In this document: piece by piece, positions 35,228-43,538 of the stretch
Numbering within the stretch: the first letter of the stretch is position 1
How the letters are laid out: every line of letters starts with the position of its first letter
From: an uncultured Naasia sp.
GTDB lineage: Bacteria > Actinomycetota > Actinomycetes > Actinomycetales > Microbacteriaceae
Reading direction: 5' to 3'
Assembly: GCA_913778905.1 (NCBI GenBank)
Contig: CAJYYA010000001.1
Location: 124,001-188,000, forward strand
Length of the DNA: 64,000 bases
Translations under genes and position numbers: made by a program
Notes under the pieces: model-generated
What the model was told of the DNA's origin: nothing
Database searches by the model: none
What the model saw: only the letters and a program-made list of their open reading frames with translations

Positions 35228-36241
35228 TCAGGGACGCAGTCGCGGCGAGCCCGGCAGACCGCGCTTCTCCGACACGGCCTCGATCGCCTCGCGAAGCGCG
35301 TCGCCCGCGTCGACGCGCGGAGACCACCCGAGCACGTCTCTGGCGCGTCTCGTCGACATGATCGGCACTCCGAGTGCGATGTCGAGCCAGCCCGGGTCGA
35401 CCGGCACGAGGTGCATACGCCAGGCGGCGGACATGATCGATCGCAGTACCGCGGCCCGGATCGGAACCGTTCGACTCTCCATCGCGGTCGCGAACTCCTC
35501 GGGCCCGACGACGGGTTCAGAGGCGATATTGAACGCTCCCCCGGCCCGTTTGAGAACGGTGAGCCAGAACGCCTCGGCGAGATCGTCGGCATGGACCACC
35601 TGCGACCTCACACCGGTCGGGATCGGAAGGACGGGCAGCACTCCGGGCTTGAGCAGCACGCGTGGCACGAGCGGTCCGAGGAAGAGGCGGCCGAGTTCGG
35701 CTCCCGGATCCGCTTGCATGACGAGACCGGGGCGCACGCGAGTGACGACGACCGAGGGGTGGTCGTGCTCGAAGTCGTCGAGGATCCGCTCGTTCATGAC
35801 CTTGTGACGCGAGTAGTGCGAGCTCGCGATGCCGCCGGTCGGCCATGATTCATCGACCCGACGGCGCTTGGGCCCGAAGCTGTAGGCGCCGACCGACGAG
35901 GTCACCACGACCTGCGGAACTCCCGCGGCGGCCACCGCGCCGAGGACGTGCCGGAGCCCGTCGATGTTCGTTCGAGCCATCAGGCGCTCGTCCCGGTTGG
36001 GTTGGAGGAGCCAGGCGAGATGGAGCACGGCGTCGGCCCCCTCGAACGCCGCGGCGAGCCGCGCTTCGGCGCCCCGAGTCGAGATGTCGAGCGGAACCCA
36101 CTCGACGCTGCGGTACGGCTCGACCTCGGCGGGTCGGCGTCTGCTCACGCCGACGACGGTGTCGACCTCGGCGGCGGCGACCAGCCGCCGGAGCAATGCG
36201 GTCCCGACGTTGCCCGATGCGCCTGTGACGACGATCCTCAT
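35228..36241 (-). CDS. NAD-dependent epimerase/dehydratase (extended SDR)
   Basis: This 337-residue extended SDR has the nucleotide-binding VVTGASGNVGTALLRRL at its N-terminus, DAVLHLAWLLQPN, VVVTSSVGAYSFGP and the catalytic pair in HYSRHKVMNE (YxxxK). This marks a sugar-nucleotide epimerase/dehydratase or related reductase; substrate unknown. ATG 36241 (MRIVVTG) follows GGGAGG. It is convergent with the aldose epimerase. Confidence 0.9.
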   Translation of the reverse strand: MRIVVTGASGNVGTALLRRLVAAAEVDTVVGVSRRRPAEVEPYRSVEWVPLDISTRGAEARLAAAFEGADAVLHLAWLLQPNRDERLMARTNIDGLRHVLGAVAAAGVPQVVVTSSVGAYSFGPKRRRVDESWPTGGIASSHYSRHKVMNERILDDFEHDHPSVVVTRVRPGLVMQADPGAELGRLFLGPLVPRVLLKPGVLPVLPIPTGVRSQVVHADDLAEAFWLTVLKRAGGAFNIASEPVVGPEEFATAMESRTVPIRAAVLRSIMSAAWRMHLVPVDPGWLDIALGVPIMSTRRARDVLGWSPRVDAGDALREAIEAVSEKRGLPGSPRLRP

Positions 36242-36419
36242 GTGGAGCCTCCCGACCACCAGACAAGCATCGACCGGTGTCCGTCACCTGGGGACGCGAT
36301 GCGCCCGACGGCGATGTCGGTGGCAGGAGGCAGAGTGACGGCGTGGCGGAACCGGACAGCCGGATCCGCGGGGTGAGCATCGATGTGACCACCCGACGAA
36401 GACACGCGAAGGAGACGTC

Positions 36420-36629
36420 ATGGCCGAGTTGGACTGCGAACACGACGACGCCGTCGATCAGGCGGGTAACGCTCTCGACCGGGTCGAGGTCACCGACGAG
36501 TTCGGCGAGACGGCGTTCTGCCTCTCCTGCCCCTGCGGATCGTGGGTCGTCGAGTCCGTGAACGGCGAAGTGCTCGCCCGGTCGGGGCACGCGGTGGCCG
36601 CGGTGCCCGCGCTGTCGCACGCTGCTTAG
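36420..36629 (+). CDS. Small acidic protein with CxxCxC motif
   Basis: This is a 69-residue protein starting at ATG 36420 behind AAGGAG. It contains CEHDD near the start and FCLSCPCGSWVVES in the middle, giving cysteines C-x2-C-x-C that could bind metal. No family was recognised. It is followed by about 80 bp with no feature and then the convergent end of ecfT. Confidence 0.65.
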   Translation: MAELDCEHDDAVDQAGNALDRVEVTDEFGETAFCLSCPCGSWVVESVNGEVLARSGHAVAAVPALSHAA

Positions 36630-36710
36630 CCCGCAAGCCGACTCAGCGCCGCGAAGCGGGCCGCACCAAGTGGCGAATCGTCCCCAGGCCTCAGACCGGC
36701 GGACGTCGCC

Positions 36711-37322
36711 TCATCGCACCCCTCGCGCATTCAGGGCATCACCGAGGTCGTCGGCATGCTTCAGCGCGGCCACCAGGAACGGCACCGCGAAAGCGCGGAG
36801 GCTCGATCGCGCTCCGCGGGCACGCTGCGCGTCGCGGATGTCGCGCGCGAGTCGTCCGAGCACCGTCACGGTGCTGAGCGTGACGGTCAGCATGAGCGCC
36901 ACCCGGTCCGGCCGGAGCCCCACGCGCGCGAAGGGGCGGAGTCCGCGCTCGAGGGCGTCCAGCAGATGCGTGACGCGCGTCGTCAGCATCAGCAGACCCG
37001 CGAAGACGATGGCCGCCGTGATCCGGCAAGTGTTCGCGAACGCGGGCTCGAGGCCGACGAAGATCAGTTGCGCGACCGCGGTGACGAGGATGACCCATCT
37101 GACCGCCCAAACCTGAGCGGCGAAGACCTGCAGTCCGAGCGCACCGTCGCGCAGATCCGCCGCGGCGTACGCGAGCACCGCCGCACCGAGCGCGACTCCC
37201 CCCGCCCACCACTGCGACGGGAGCAGCGAGATGCCGAGGGCCCCGGCGATGAACAGCAGCATCTTCGGCCCCGCCGGCACACGATTGAGCCAGCCGGATC
37301 CGGGTCGGTAGAGACTCAGCAC
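36711..37322 (-). CDS. ecfT: Energy-coupling factor transmembrane protein EcfT (BioN-like)
   Basis: EcfT is the membrane coupling subunit of an ECF vitamin importer. The 203-residue protein has about five hydrophobic segments and the two family coupling motifs in its cytoplasmic helices, AQRARG and ALNARG. It follows ecfA with a 7-bp overlap and belongs to an operon containing bioY, so it is most likely the BioN component of a biotin transporter. GTG 37322 (VLSLYRPGSG) is chosen as the first start after the ecfA overlap. Confidence 0.9.
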   Translation of the reverse strand: MLSLYRPGSGWLNRVPAGPKMLLFIAGALGISLLPSQWWAGGVALGAAVLAYAAADLRDGALGLQVFAAQVWAVRWVILVTAVAQLIFVGLEPAFANTCRITAAIVFAGLLMLTTRVTHLLDALERGLRPFARVGLRPDRVALMLTVTLSTVTVLGRLARDIRDAQRARGARSSLRAFAVPFLVAALKHADDLGDALNARGVR

Positions 37323-38005
37323 GACAGCACTGCCTCGTAGTCGGCGACCACTTTCGCCGGGTCCCCTGTCGAAGCCACCTTTCCATCGGCGAAGAGCACG
37401 GCCGTCTCGCACCGCTGCGCGAGTTCCAGATCGTGCGTCACGAGGACGAGCCGGTGACCCGTGTCCGCCAAGAGATGCCCGGTGATGAGGCGAGCGTTGC
37501 GGGCGTCGAGATAGGCGGTCGGCTCGTCGGCGACGACCAGCTCCGGGTCGCGCACGAACGCCCCGCACAGCGCGAGGAGTTGCTTCTGCCCGCCGGACAG
37601 ATCGTGCGATGGGCGATCTGCGAGATCCGTCAGCCCGAAGCGGGCCAGCGCATCCTCGACCCGAGTCGCGACCACGGCGGACGGCAGACGATCGGCACGC
37701 AGGGAGAACGCGACGTCCTCCTTCACCGTCGGCATGATGATCTGCGCGTCGGGGTTGCTGAAGACGAGCGCCACCCGCTTGCGCAGGTCGGCGGTCGCGG
37801 AACGAGCCCCCGGGTCGAGTCCGAGCACGTCGACCCGCCCGCCGGTACGCGGAACCAAGCCTCCGATAAGTCGCGCGAAGGTCGATTTGCCGGATCCGTT
37901 CTCCCCGATCACCGCGACGGTGCGGGCGTCGAGCTCGAGGGACACATCGCGAAGAGCGTGGGTCTCGCCGACGCGCACGTCGACGGACTCGAGTCGGATG
38001 CTCAC
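37316..38005 (-). CDS. ecfA: Energy-coupling factor ATPase EcfA (BioM-like)
   Basis: This is an ABC-type ATPase of 229 residues that powers the ECF transporter. It has Walker A GENGSGKST (about residue 35), Q-loop region FSNPDAQIIMPTVKEDV, signature LSGGQKQ (about 135), Walker B VVADEPTAYLD and the H-loop VTHD. A single ATPase gene, as here, forms a homodimer in BioMNY-type systems. The start GTG 38005 overlaps the thiolase stop as GTGA. Confidence 0.92.
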   Translation of the reverse strand: MSIRLESVDVRVGETHALRDVSLELDARTVAVIGENGSGKSTFARLIGGLVPRTGGRVDVLGLDPGARSATADLRKRVALVFSNPDAQIIMPTVKEDVAFSLRADRLPSAVVATRVEDALARFGLTDLADRPSHDLSGGQKQLLALCGAFVRDPELVVADEPTAYLDARNARLITGHLLADTGHRLVLVTHDLELAQRCETAVLFADGKVASTGDPAKVVADYEAVLSC

Positions 38006-39123
38006 CGGACGACCTCCAGGACGGCCGCGACCCCCATGCCGCCGCCAACCGACGCGGCAGCGACGCCGAGCGTTCCGGCCGGGGCGCCGGATCCGACGAG
38101 ACGGCTGAACAGACGGACGAGCGCGACGGCACCACTCGCACCCCACGGATGCCCGAGCGCGAGGGCGCCGCCGTCGGCACACACACGCTCGTCGTCCTCG
38201 GCGATGCCGAGCCGATCGAGCACGGCGAGGCTCTGCGCGGCGAACGCTTCGACGATCTCGAAGGCGCTGACAGCGGTGACGTCCGCCCCGAACGACGCCA
38301 GCGCCTCGCGGATGGCGGGTGCTGCGCCGATTCCGGGGAGAGCGGGGTCGCAGCCGACGACCGCCCCCGTGCGGATGGCGAGCCCCGGGGCGTCTCCGGC
38401 GGGGGCCAGCACGACCACGGCGGCACCGTCTCCGATGCGTGTCGCGGTGCCGGCCGTCACCGACCCTCCGAGAGTCAACGGCCGCAGCCGCGCGAGAAGG
38501 GGCTGAGCCGCACCGATCGCGTCGTCGCGTGCAAGGCCCGCGAGGGGCACGAGTTCCCGCTCGAATCGGCCTGCGGCGAGCGCAGCCTCCGCTCGAGCGT
38601 GACTGCGTGCGGCATGGGCATCCTGACGCGCGCGGGTGATTCCGTCGTGGGCGGCGAGGTCCCCCGCGGCCTGGAGCATGTCGGGATCCGCGAAACCTTC
38701 GGGCGCGAAGGGGGCTCGGTCGTAAGGGACCCCGTCGATCGAACGGACCGGCGCTGTGGAGGCGCTCTCCACCCCTCCGGCGACACGGATCCTCCGGTCA
38801 CCGGAACACATCGCGGCCGCCGCGTCGAGCACGGCGGCGAGGCCGCTGCCGCATTGGCGGTCCACCGTGGAGCCGGGCACCTCGATGCCGAGACCGGCGG
38901 CGAGCGCGGCGATCCGCGCCGGATTCCCACCCGGCCCCATGCAGTTGCCGAGGGTCACGTCGGCGACGGACGGGCGGGATCCGAGTACGGCTTCCGCGTC
39001 GTCGACGGCCGCGCGGATCACGGGTGCCGCGAGCGCCGACACGTCGAGTCGCGCGAGCGCCCGACCGCGCGTTCCGATGGGGGTACGGCGGGCGGCGACG
39101 ATGACGGCGGCGTCACCGGACAT
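38002..39123 (-). CDS. Thiolase family protein with atypical catalytic residues
   Basis: This 373-residue protein is clearly a thiolase (acetyl-CoA acetyltransferase fold): nucleophile Cys91 in DRQCGSGLAA and His325 in GGALALGHPWGASG. Two usual residues are changed: the Asn of the NEAFA box is Val291 (VEAFAAQ), and the second catalytic Cys, normally before IGGGMG, is Ser358 (ASVGGGMG). Condensation or cleavage is therefore uncertain; an acyl transferase or a specialised activity is possible. It lies between an acyl-CoA ligase and ecfA inside the bioY operon, overlapping both neighbours, so a link to biotin or its pimeloyl precursor is suggested but unproven. Confidence 0.88.
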   Translation of the reverse strand: MSGDAAVIVAARRTPIGTRGRALARLDVSALAAPVIRAAVDDAEAVLGSRPSVADVTLGNCMGPGGNPARIAALAAGLGIEVPGSTVDRQCGSGLAAVLDAAAAMCSGDRRIRVAGGVESASTAPVRSIDGVPYDRAPFAPEGFADPDMLQAAGDLAAHDGITRARQDAHAARSHARAEAALAAGRFERELVPLAGLARDDAIGAAQPLLARLRPLTLGGSVTAGTATRIGDGAAVVVLAPAGDAPGLAIRTGAVVGCDPALPGIGAAPAIREALASFGADVTAVSAFEIVEAFAAQSLAVLDRLGIAEDDERVCADGGALALGHPWGASGAVALVRLFSRLVGSGAPAGTLGVAAASVGGGMGVAAVLEVVR

Positions 39124-40228
39124 GAGGTACCACCTCTCCTTCGATCGCGCGGCGGGCCGTCTCGGCGCGCAACGGCTTCCCGGACGCGCTGCGAGGCACC
39201 GGGCCGAATGTCCATCTTCGTGGGCGATGGGCCGGATGGAGTAGCTGACCGGCGGCCTCGCGCACGGCGCCGGCGATCGATTCCAGATCGCCTCCCTCGT
39301 CGGTCTCGACATGCGCGGCCACGAGCGCGCCGATGCGGGGAACGGGCCATCCGAAGACCACGATGTCGCGCACTCCCGGCACACCGCGGAGGACAGCCTC
39401 GACCTCTTCGGGGACGATGGTCGCCGAAGCACTGAGGATGGCGTCGTCCGCGCGTCCGAGCAGACGAAGTCGATCGCCGACCAGCTCGGCGCGGTCACCG
39501 ACGGTTGCCCATTCCCCGTCCCGGCGGAGCGGGCCGGTGGATCCGGCGTAGCCGAGTGCGACGAAGGGTGACCGCACCCAAAGTTCGTCGCCTCGGATGT
39601 CGATCTCGACACCTGGAAAGGGGCGGAGCCCGTGGCCGGTGTCGACGGCGACGAAGGAGAGCTCGGCCGCTCCGTAATAGCTCACGACCCGGATTCCTGC
39701 GGCCTCGGCCCCCTCGCGAAGCGCGAGGTCGAGATGGGACCCGCCGATGAGGGCGCTTCGAAGACTCGGGGCCGGTGACTCGAGGGCGGCGCGAAGCGCC
39801 TGCGGGGTTCCGTGGAGCAGCGGCGCTCCGGACGTGTCGGCCGGCGTCGGGCCGCCGTCGAGCGCGTGCGCGAGGGAGAAGAGGGTGAGCGACGACGAGG
39901 CCGGGGCAGGCAGTCGAACCTCGTCGAGAAGCTCGCCCTCGGGATCCCGTCCGACCCCGAACAGCCGCGCCACATCGTCGAACGAGGCGGACCAGGAGTC
40001 GGCGGTCCGGACCACCACGCGCGGCGATCCGCTGCTCCCCGACGTGAGCGTCGCCCAGGCCGCACCGGTCGGCGGCTCGTCCGCCCCGACGTTTCGCATC
40101 ACCTCGTCGCGTTGCGAGTCATCCCAGCGACGGTCGAGAACCAGGGGAACGTCGCCTGCACGGCGGATCTGCGCGAGCCTCTCGAGCAGATCCGTCGTGT
40201 CGTCGGTGAGCGGGACGAAGCGAGTCAC
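39113..40228 (-). CDS. AMP-forming acyl-CoA ligase, MenE-sized
   Basis: This is an adenylate-forming enzyme of 371 residues, short like MenE. The phosphate-binding motif TLTSGSSGSPRVVVRT is near residue 55, YYGAAELSF corresponds to A5, VGDRAELVGDRLRLLGRADD to A7-A8, and SASGKPLR contains the C-terminal catalytic Lys. It should activate a carboxylic acid as acyl-AMP/CoA. MenE itself (o-succinylbenzoate) is possible by size, but the operon context (bioY, thiolase, ecfA, ecfT) points to a fatty or dicarboxylic acid such as pimelate; this is inference. GTG 40228 overlaps the bioY stop (GTGA). Confidence 0.85.
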   Translation of the reverse strand: MTRFVPLTDDTTDLLERLAQIRRAGDVPLVLDRRWDDSQRDEVMRNVGADEPPTGAAWATLTSGSSGSPRVVVRTADSWSASFDDVARLFGVGRDPEGELLDEVRLPAPASSSLTLFSLAHALDGGPTPADTSGAPLLHGTPQALRAALESPAPSLRSALIGGSHLDLALREGAEAAGIRVVSYYGAAELSFVAVDTGHGLRPFPGVEIDIRGDELWVRSPFVALGYAGSTGPLRRDGEWATVGDRAELVGDRLRLLGRADDAILSASATIVPEEVEAVLRGVPGVRDIVVFGWPVPRIGALVAAHVETDEGGDLESIAGAVREAAGQLLHPAHRPRRWTFGPVPRSASGKPLRAETARRAIEGEVVPHVR

Positions 40229-40824
40229 GCCGTGACGCGGTCCTTCGCGGCCGGGGTCCAGGTGCGACCGAATGCCCGCGGGTAGGCCCGAAGCAAGGTC
40301 AGCGACACGGCGGTCGCGACCGCGACCTTGATGAGGTCGCCGGGGATGAAGACGAGGTTGCCGACGAACGCGGCATCGAGCGGGATGCGCGCGACGAAGC
40401 TGTAGACGGGGATGCCGAACGCGTAGATGACCACGAGTCCGCCGACCAGAGTGCCGACGAGGATGCGCAGCACGGTCGGCTTCCGGCCGCCCGCGTGGAC
40501 GATGAGTCCGATCACGAGAGCTCCGACGACCCAGCCGATCAGATAGCCGGCGGTCGGACCGACGAAGACGCCGATGCCGCCGCGACCACCCGACAGAAGG
40601 GGGACGCCGATGGCGACGAGAGCGAGCAGAACGGTCACGGAGAGAGCGCCGAGCCACGGGCCGAGCACGATGCCGGCCAGCATGACGCCGAGCGTCTGAG
40701 CTGTGATCGGTACGGGTCCGATGTTGAAGCTGCCGACCAGACCGAGGGCGGCGATGATCGCCGCGAAGACGGCGACGCGGGCGAAGTCAGTCGCGCTGAG
40801 CTGACGTCGTGCGCTGTGATCCAT
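40225..40824 (-). CDS. bioY: Biotin transporter substrate-binding subunit BioY
   Basis: BioY is the biotin-specific S component of an ECF importer in the inner membrane. The 199-residue protein has six hydrophobic segments and the family signatures PVPITAQTLGVMLAG and GPTAGYLIGW; DAAFVGNLVFIPGDLIKV is the typical last motif. Start ATG 40824 (MDHSARRQL) follows AGAGGA. It heads an overlapping five-gene operon ending in ecfT, and its promoter region holds two BioQ-type palindromes, so repression by BioQ when biotin is plentiful is expected. Confidence 0.94.
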   Translation of the reverse strand: MDHSARRQLSATDFARVAVFAAIIAALGLVGSFNIGPVPITAQTLGVMLAGIVLGPWLGALSVTVLLALVAIGVPLLSGGRGGIGVFVGPTAGYLIGWVVGALVIGLIVHAGGRKPTVLRILVGTLVGGLVVIYAFGIPVYSFVARIPLDAAFVGNLVFIPGDLIKVAVATAVSLTLLRAYPRAFGRTWTPAAKDRVTA

Positions 40825-40858
40825 GGGTTCCTCTCGATTCGCCCGACGCCGATCGGCC

Positions 40859-40918
40859 TCGGATGTTGCGGCACATACCGCACGTTCCGGCGAGCGTGAT
40901 CCGCCGCAACGTGCGGTC
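40859..40918 (-). repeat. Family C repeat in the bioY leader
   Basis: A 60-bp copy of the element at 29892-29955: CGGATGTTGCGGC, linker, then ACCGCACGTTCCGGC-N10-GCCGCAACGTGCGGT. It lies between the BioQ boxes and the bioY start, so it would be in the 5' leader of the transcript. Confidence 0.75.
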
Positions 40919-40951
40919 ACGACCGGGCGCATCTCCGCGAAAGAGACCACC

Positions 40952-40979
40952 TGAACAGTGTTCACCTGAACGCCGTTCA
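40952..40979. promoter_or_regulatory. Two BioQ operator boxes
   Basis: Two perfect palindromes, TGAAC-AGT-GTTCA (40952-40964) and TGAAC-GCC-GTTCA (40967-40979), sit 15 bp apart between divergent bioY and bioQ. They match the TGAAC-N3-GTTCA/GTTAC motif known for the TetR regulator BioQ. The -10 TATAGT of bioQ begins 2 bp after the second box, so autorepression is expected. Confidence 0.85.
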
Positions 40980-40993
40980 CTATAGTGGTGACT

Positions 40994-41611
40994 ATGGCTG
41001 GAGCAGCAAACGGACGGCGACACAGCCGCGACGACGTCGCCCGTGCCGCGCTCGCGATCCTCGACGAGTACGGGTTGCCCGACCTCACCATGCGCCGGCT
41101 CGCGGCGTCCCTCGACGTGCAGGCCAGCGCGCTCTACTGGCACTTCCCCAACAAGCAGACCCTCATCGCCGAGCTGGCGGATCGCATCGTCGGCAGGGCA
41201 GCACTGACGCCGACGGTCGAGGGCCGCGCGGATCCCGGTGACTGGCACGAAGGACTACGAGGTTCAGCGGATCGCCTCCGCGATTCGCTCCTCGCCTACC
41301 GCGACGGCGCGGAGGTCGTCACCAGCACCCTCGCGCTCGGACTCGGCACACGATCGGCCGCGCAGGGTTTCGCGGATGCACTGAGCACCGCCGGGTTCGA
41401 TCCGCGGACGACCGCTCGCGCCTCGAACGCGCTGCTCCACTACGTGCTCGGTCACGTGCAACAGGAGCAGCAGCGCCTGCAGTACGACAGCCTGGGCGTG
41501 CGCGCGTCCCGGTCCGACCCGCCGGATCTCGCGGCGGACGCGTCGTCGGACTTCCGCTTCGGAGTGGACCTCCTGGTCTCCGGGTTGTCAGCGTTGCACC
41601 CCGCGCATTGA
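40994..41611 (+). CDS. bioQ: TetR family regulator, BioQ-like
   Basis: This is a 205-residue TetR regulator. The N-terminal helix-turn-helix reads ARAALAILDEYGLPDLTMRRLAASLDVQASALYWHFPNKQTL, followed by an alpha-helical ligand domain. It is divergent from bioY with two BioQ-like operators between, which supports the BioQ assignment (the biotin-responsive regulator of actinobacteria). ATG 40994 lies 7 nt after TATAGT, so a leaderless mRNA is likely; in-frame GTGs at 40985 and 40988 are alternatives. Family BioQ responds indirectly through biotin status. Confidence 0.88.
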   Translation: MAGAANGRRHSRDDVARAALAILDEYGLPDLTMRRLAASLDVQASALYWHFPNKQTLIAELADRIVGRAALTPTVEGRADPGDWHEGLRGSADRLRDSLLAYRDGAEVVTSTLALGLGTRSAAQGFADALSTAGFDPRTTARASNALLHYVLGHVQQEQQRLQYDSLGVRASRSDPPDLAADASSDFRFGVDLLVSGLSALHPAH

Positions 41612-41663
41612 GCGGGGACTCGCGCGCCCCGTGGTCGCGGCCGGCGAAAGACGACGGCACCCC

Positions 41664-42154
41664 TCAGCGTGCACCGCGACGGAATCGGAACCCCACCCGG
41701 CCGCGCCCCGCGTCGTAGGCGTAATCGAGCTGGCTGAGCGCGTGAAGGCTGGTGTTCGCGAAGGCCTCGTTGCCATGCGCGGCGATCCGATGACCCCAGG
41801 CCACATCGACAGGGGCACCGCTTCGCGCGTCTCCGACCGTGAAGTCGTAGAGCGCTCGGCCGCCGAGGTCGGGCAGCGTGACGACCACCCGTTGCCCGTC
41901 GAGGAGGACGCTCCGCCGCGACCGTCGACCGGTTCCCTGCCGCTGGGGCGGATCGACGCCGGCGGGGACCTGCACGATCGATAGTCTTCGGGGCGAGAAG
42001 TCTCGTGGGCTCCCCCGCATCGGGGTCACCCCCTGCCGAAAAGCGCCGCCTTGAGATGTGACGAACGGCCGATGTCGGTCAGGGAGACCGAGCATCCGGA
42101 GAGAGCCGCGGCTCCGAGGACGGCGACGCCCAGAAGTGCGACGAACCGTTTCAT
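41664..42154 (-). pseudogene. Remnant duplicate of the DUF3443-like lipoprotein
   Basis: The region encodes two pieces of a protein homologous to the next gene (42164-43294). A lipoprotein signal peptide starts at ATG 42154: MKRFVALLGV...ALSGC, running to a stop at 42026-42028. Separated from it, a C-terminal fragment (about 41664-42000) reads SIVQVPAGVDPPQ and ends LSQLDYAYDAGRGRVGF, closely matching the intact gene's C-terminus. The central region including the aspartyl-protease motif is missing. This looks like a tandem duplication that lost its middle. Confidence 0.8.
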
Positions 42155-42163
42155 CGCCGCGAC

Positions 42164-43294
42164 TCAGTCACGAACGTCATGGAACCGGAACCCGAGGCGG
42201 CCGGCACCGGCGTCGTAGGCGTAATCGAGCTGGCTGAGGGTGTGGAGGCTCGTGTTCATGAATGGCTTGTTGCCGTGAGAGGCCATGTGATGCCCCCACG
42301 CGACGTCATCCGGTGCTCCGGTCGCGGGGTCGCCGACGGTGAAGCTGTAGATGGTCCGGTCGAGATCGGGCGAGGTGATGACGACCTGCTGTCCGCTCTG
42401 CAGCACGCTTCGCGTCGCGTCGGCTCCATTCCCCTGCTGCTGAGGGGGATCGAACCCATCGGGCACTTGGACGATCGAATACATCAGTCCCGTATCGACC
42501 AGAAGCCCGCCGCATTGAGGGGCCACGCCGGCCGTCGGCACGCTGACGCAGGCGGTGGGCATCTGCCAGTCCGCTCCCTGATCGGCCGGCAACGGGTCGA
42601 GCTGGATGAATTCGAACCCCGAGGTGTCGGCGTCGGTGATGCCGAGAGTGACCTGCGTCGGGGTGAGCACGTACCCCGGTGCGACCGCGCTCCCCTTCGC
42701 CGTACCGGGGATGTTGAGGAACGGGTTGAGGGTCGGGTCGACGGTGGTCCCGTGCGGATCCTGGCGGTCGAAGCCGATGCCCATCATCGACACGGTGATG
42801 TCGTCCTGGTCCCTGGTGCAGGCCTCACCCGTCTTGCATTGCTCGGTGACCATGCGCACCTTGAACGGCGCACTCTCGATGTTGGTGTCGCTGTCCGCGG
42901 AGAGGAAGCGCACTGTGGTCGTCACCCACTCACCGGAATAGCTGTTGCCGCTGCTGCTGTAGGTGAAGTCCGAGAACGTCTCGCCGGTCGAGGTGTAGTC
43001 CGAGCCCAGGTACCTCTGGGCGATGACCAGCCCCGTCGATCCGGTGTCGAGCATGACGTTCGTCTGGGCGCCCCCGGCGATGCTCACCGGCAGGTGGAGC
43101 CCCTCGGAGAGTGAACTCTTCGGAGCCAGCGTTAAGGACACCCCACCGGACGCCGCAGTGGTCGCTGCCACGAGGGGTCCCGGATCGTCGGAGAGAAGAT
43201 CCCTTGCATTCCCATCCGCGATCGACGAGCTGCAGCCGACCAGGAGAAGAAGGAGGATCGGAGCCGCGCAGGCGGCGGCCGTGATGCGATGCAC
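42164..43294 (-). CDS. Lipoprotein with aspartyl-protease-like domain (DUF3443-like)
   Basis: The 376-residue protein begins with a lipoprotein signal peptide, VHRITAAACAAPILLLLLVGCSSS, whose lipobox cysteine anchors it outside the membrane. The mature part contains VMLDTGSTGLVIAQRYLG, a retropepsin/pepsin-like DTGS motif, and a second ILVDTGLMYSIV block that could supply the other half of the active site. The overall layout resembles DUF3443 proteins; function is unknown. GTG 43294 is preceded by AAAGG. A truncated tandem copy lies just downstream. Confidence 0.72.
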   Translation of the reverse strand: MHRITAAACAAPILLLLLVGCSSSIADGNARDLLSDDPGPLVAATTAASGGVSLTLAPKSSLSEGLHLPVSIAGGAQTNVMLDTGSTGLVIAQRYLGSDYTSTGETFSDFTYSSSGNSYSGEWVTTTVRFLSADSDTNIESAPFKVRMVTEQCKTGEACTRDQDDITVSMMGIGFDRQDPHGTTVDPTLNPFLNIPGTAKGSAVAPGYVLTPTQVTLGITDADTSGFEFIQLDPLPADQGADWQMPTACVSVPTAGVAPQCGGLLVDTGLMYSIVQVPDGFDPPQQQGNGADATRSVLQSGQQVVITSPDLDRTIYSFTVGDPATGAPDDVAWGHHMASHGNKPFMNTSLHTLSQLDYAYDAGAGRLGFRFHDVRD

Positions 43295-43485
43295 GAGGTG
43301 ACCTTTCGAAGGCACGCTGGAGCAGTCCCCCTGCCAGCGTGCGGATGGATCCGGTGACCTGTCTTCAACCAACGGCGAGTGTCACCGATCCCGCCCCGGA
43401 ACAAGTCTCATGTTCGAGAGACACGACTCACAGCCCCTATTCGGGAGCATGGACGGCACCTGTGGCATCGGATGTCGCAGACGGC

Positions 43486-43519
43486 GAACGGCGCCGCCCG
43501 GGAAGGGGCGGCGCCGTTC
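43486..43519 (-). terminator. Strong hairpin downstream of asp23 gene
   Basis: GAACGGCGCCGCCC (43486-43499) pairs perfectly with GGGCGGCGCCGTTC (43506-43519) around GGGAAG. It lies 20 bp past the stop of the Asp23 gene and lacks a T-tract, as is common in actinobacteria. Confidence 0.75.
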
Positions 43520-43538
43520 GGACCGATGCGGAGTGCGA

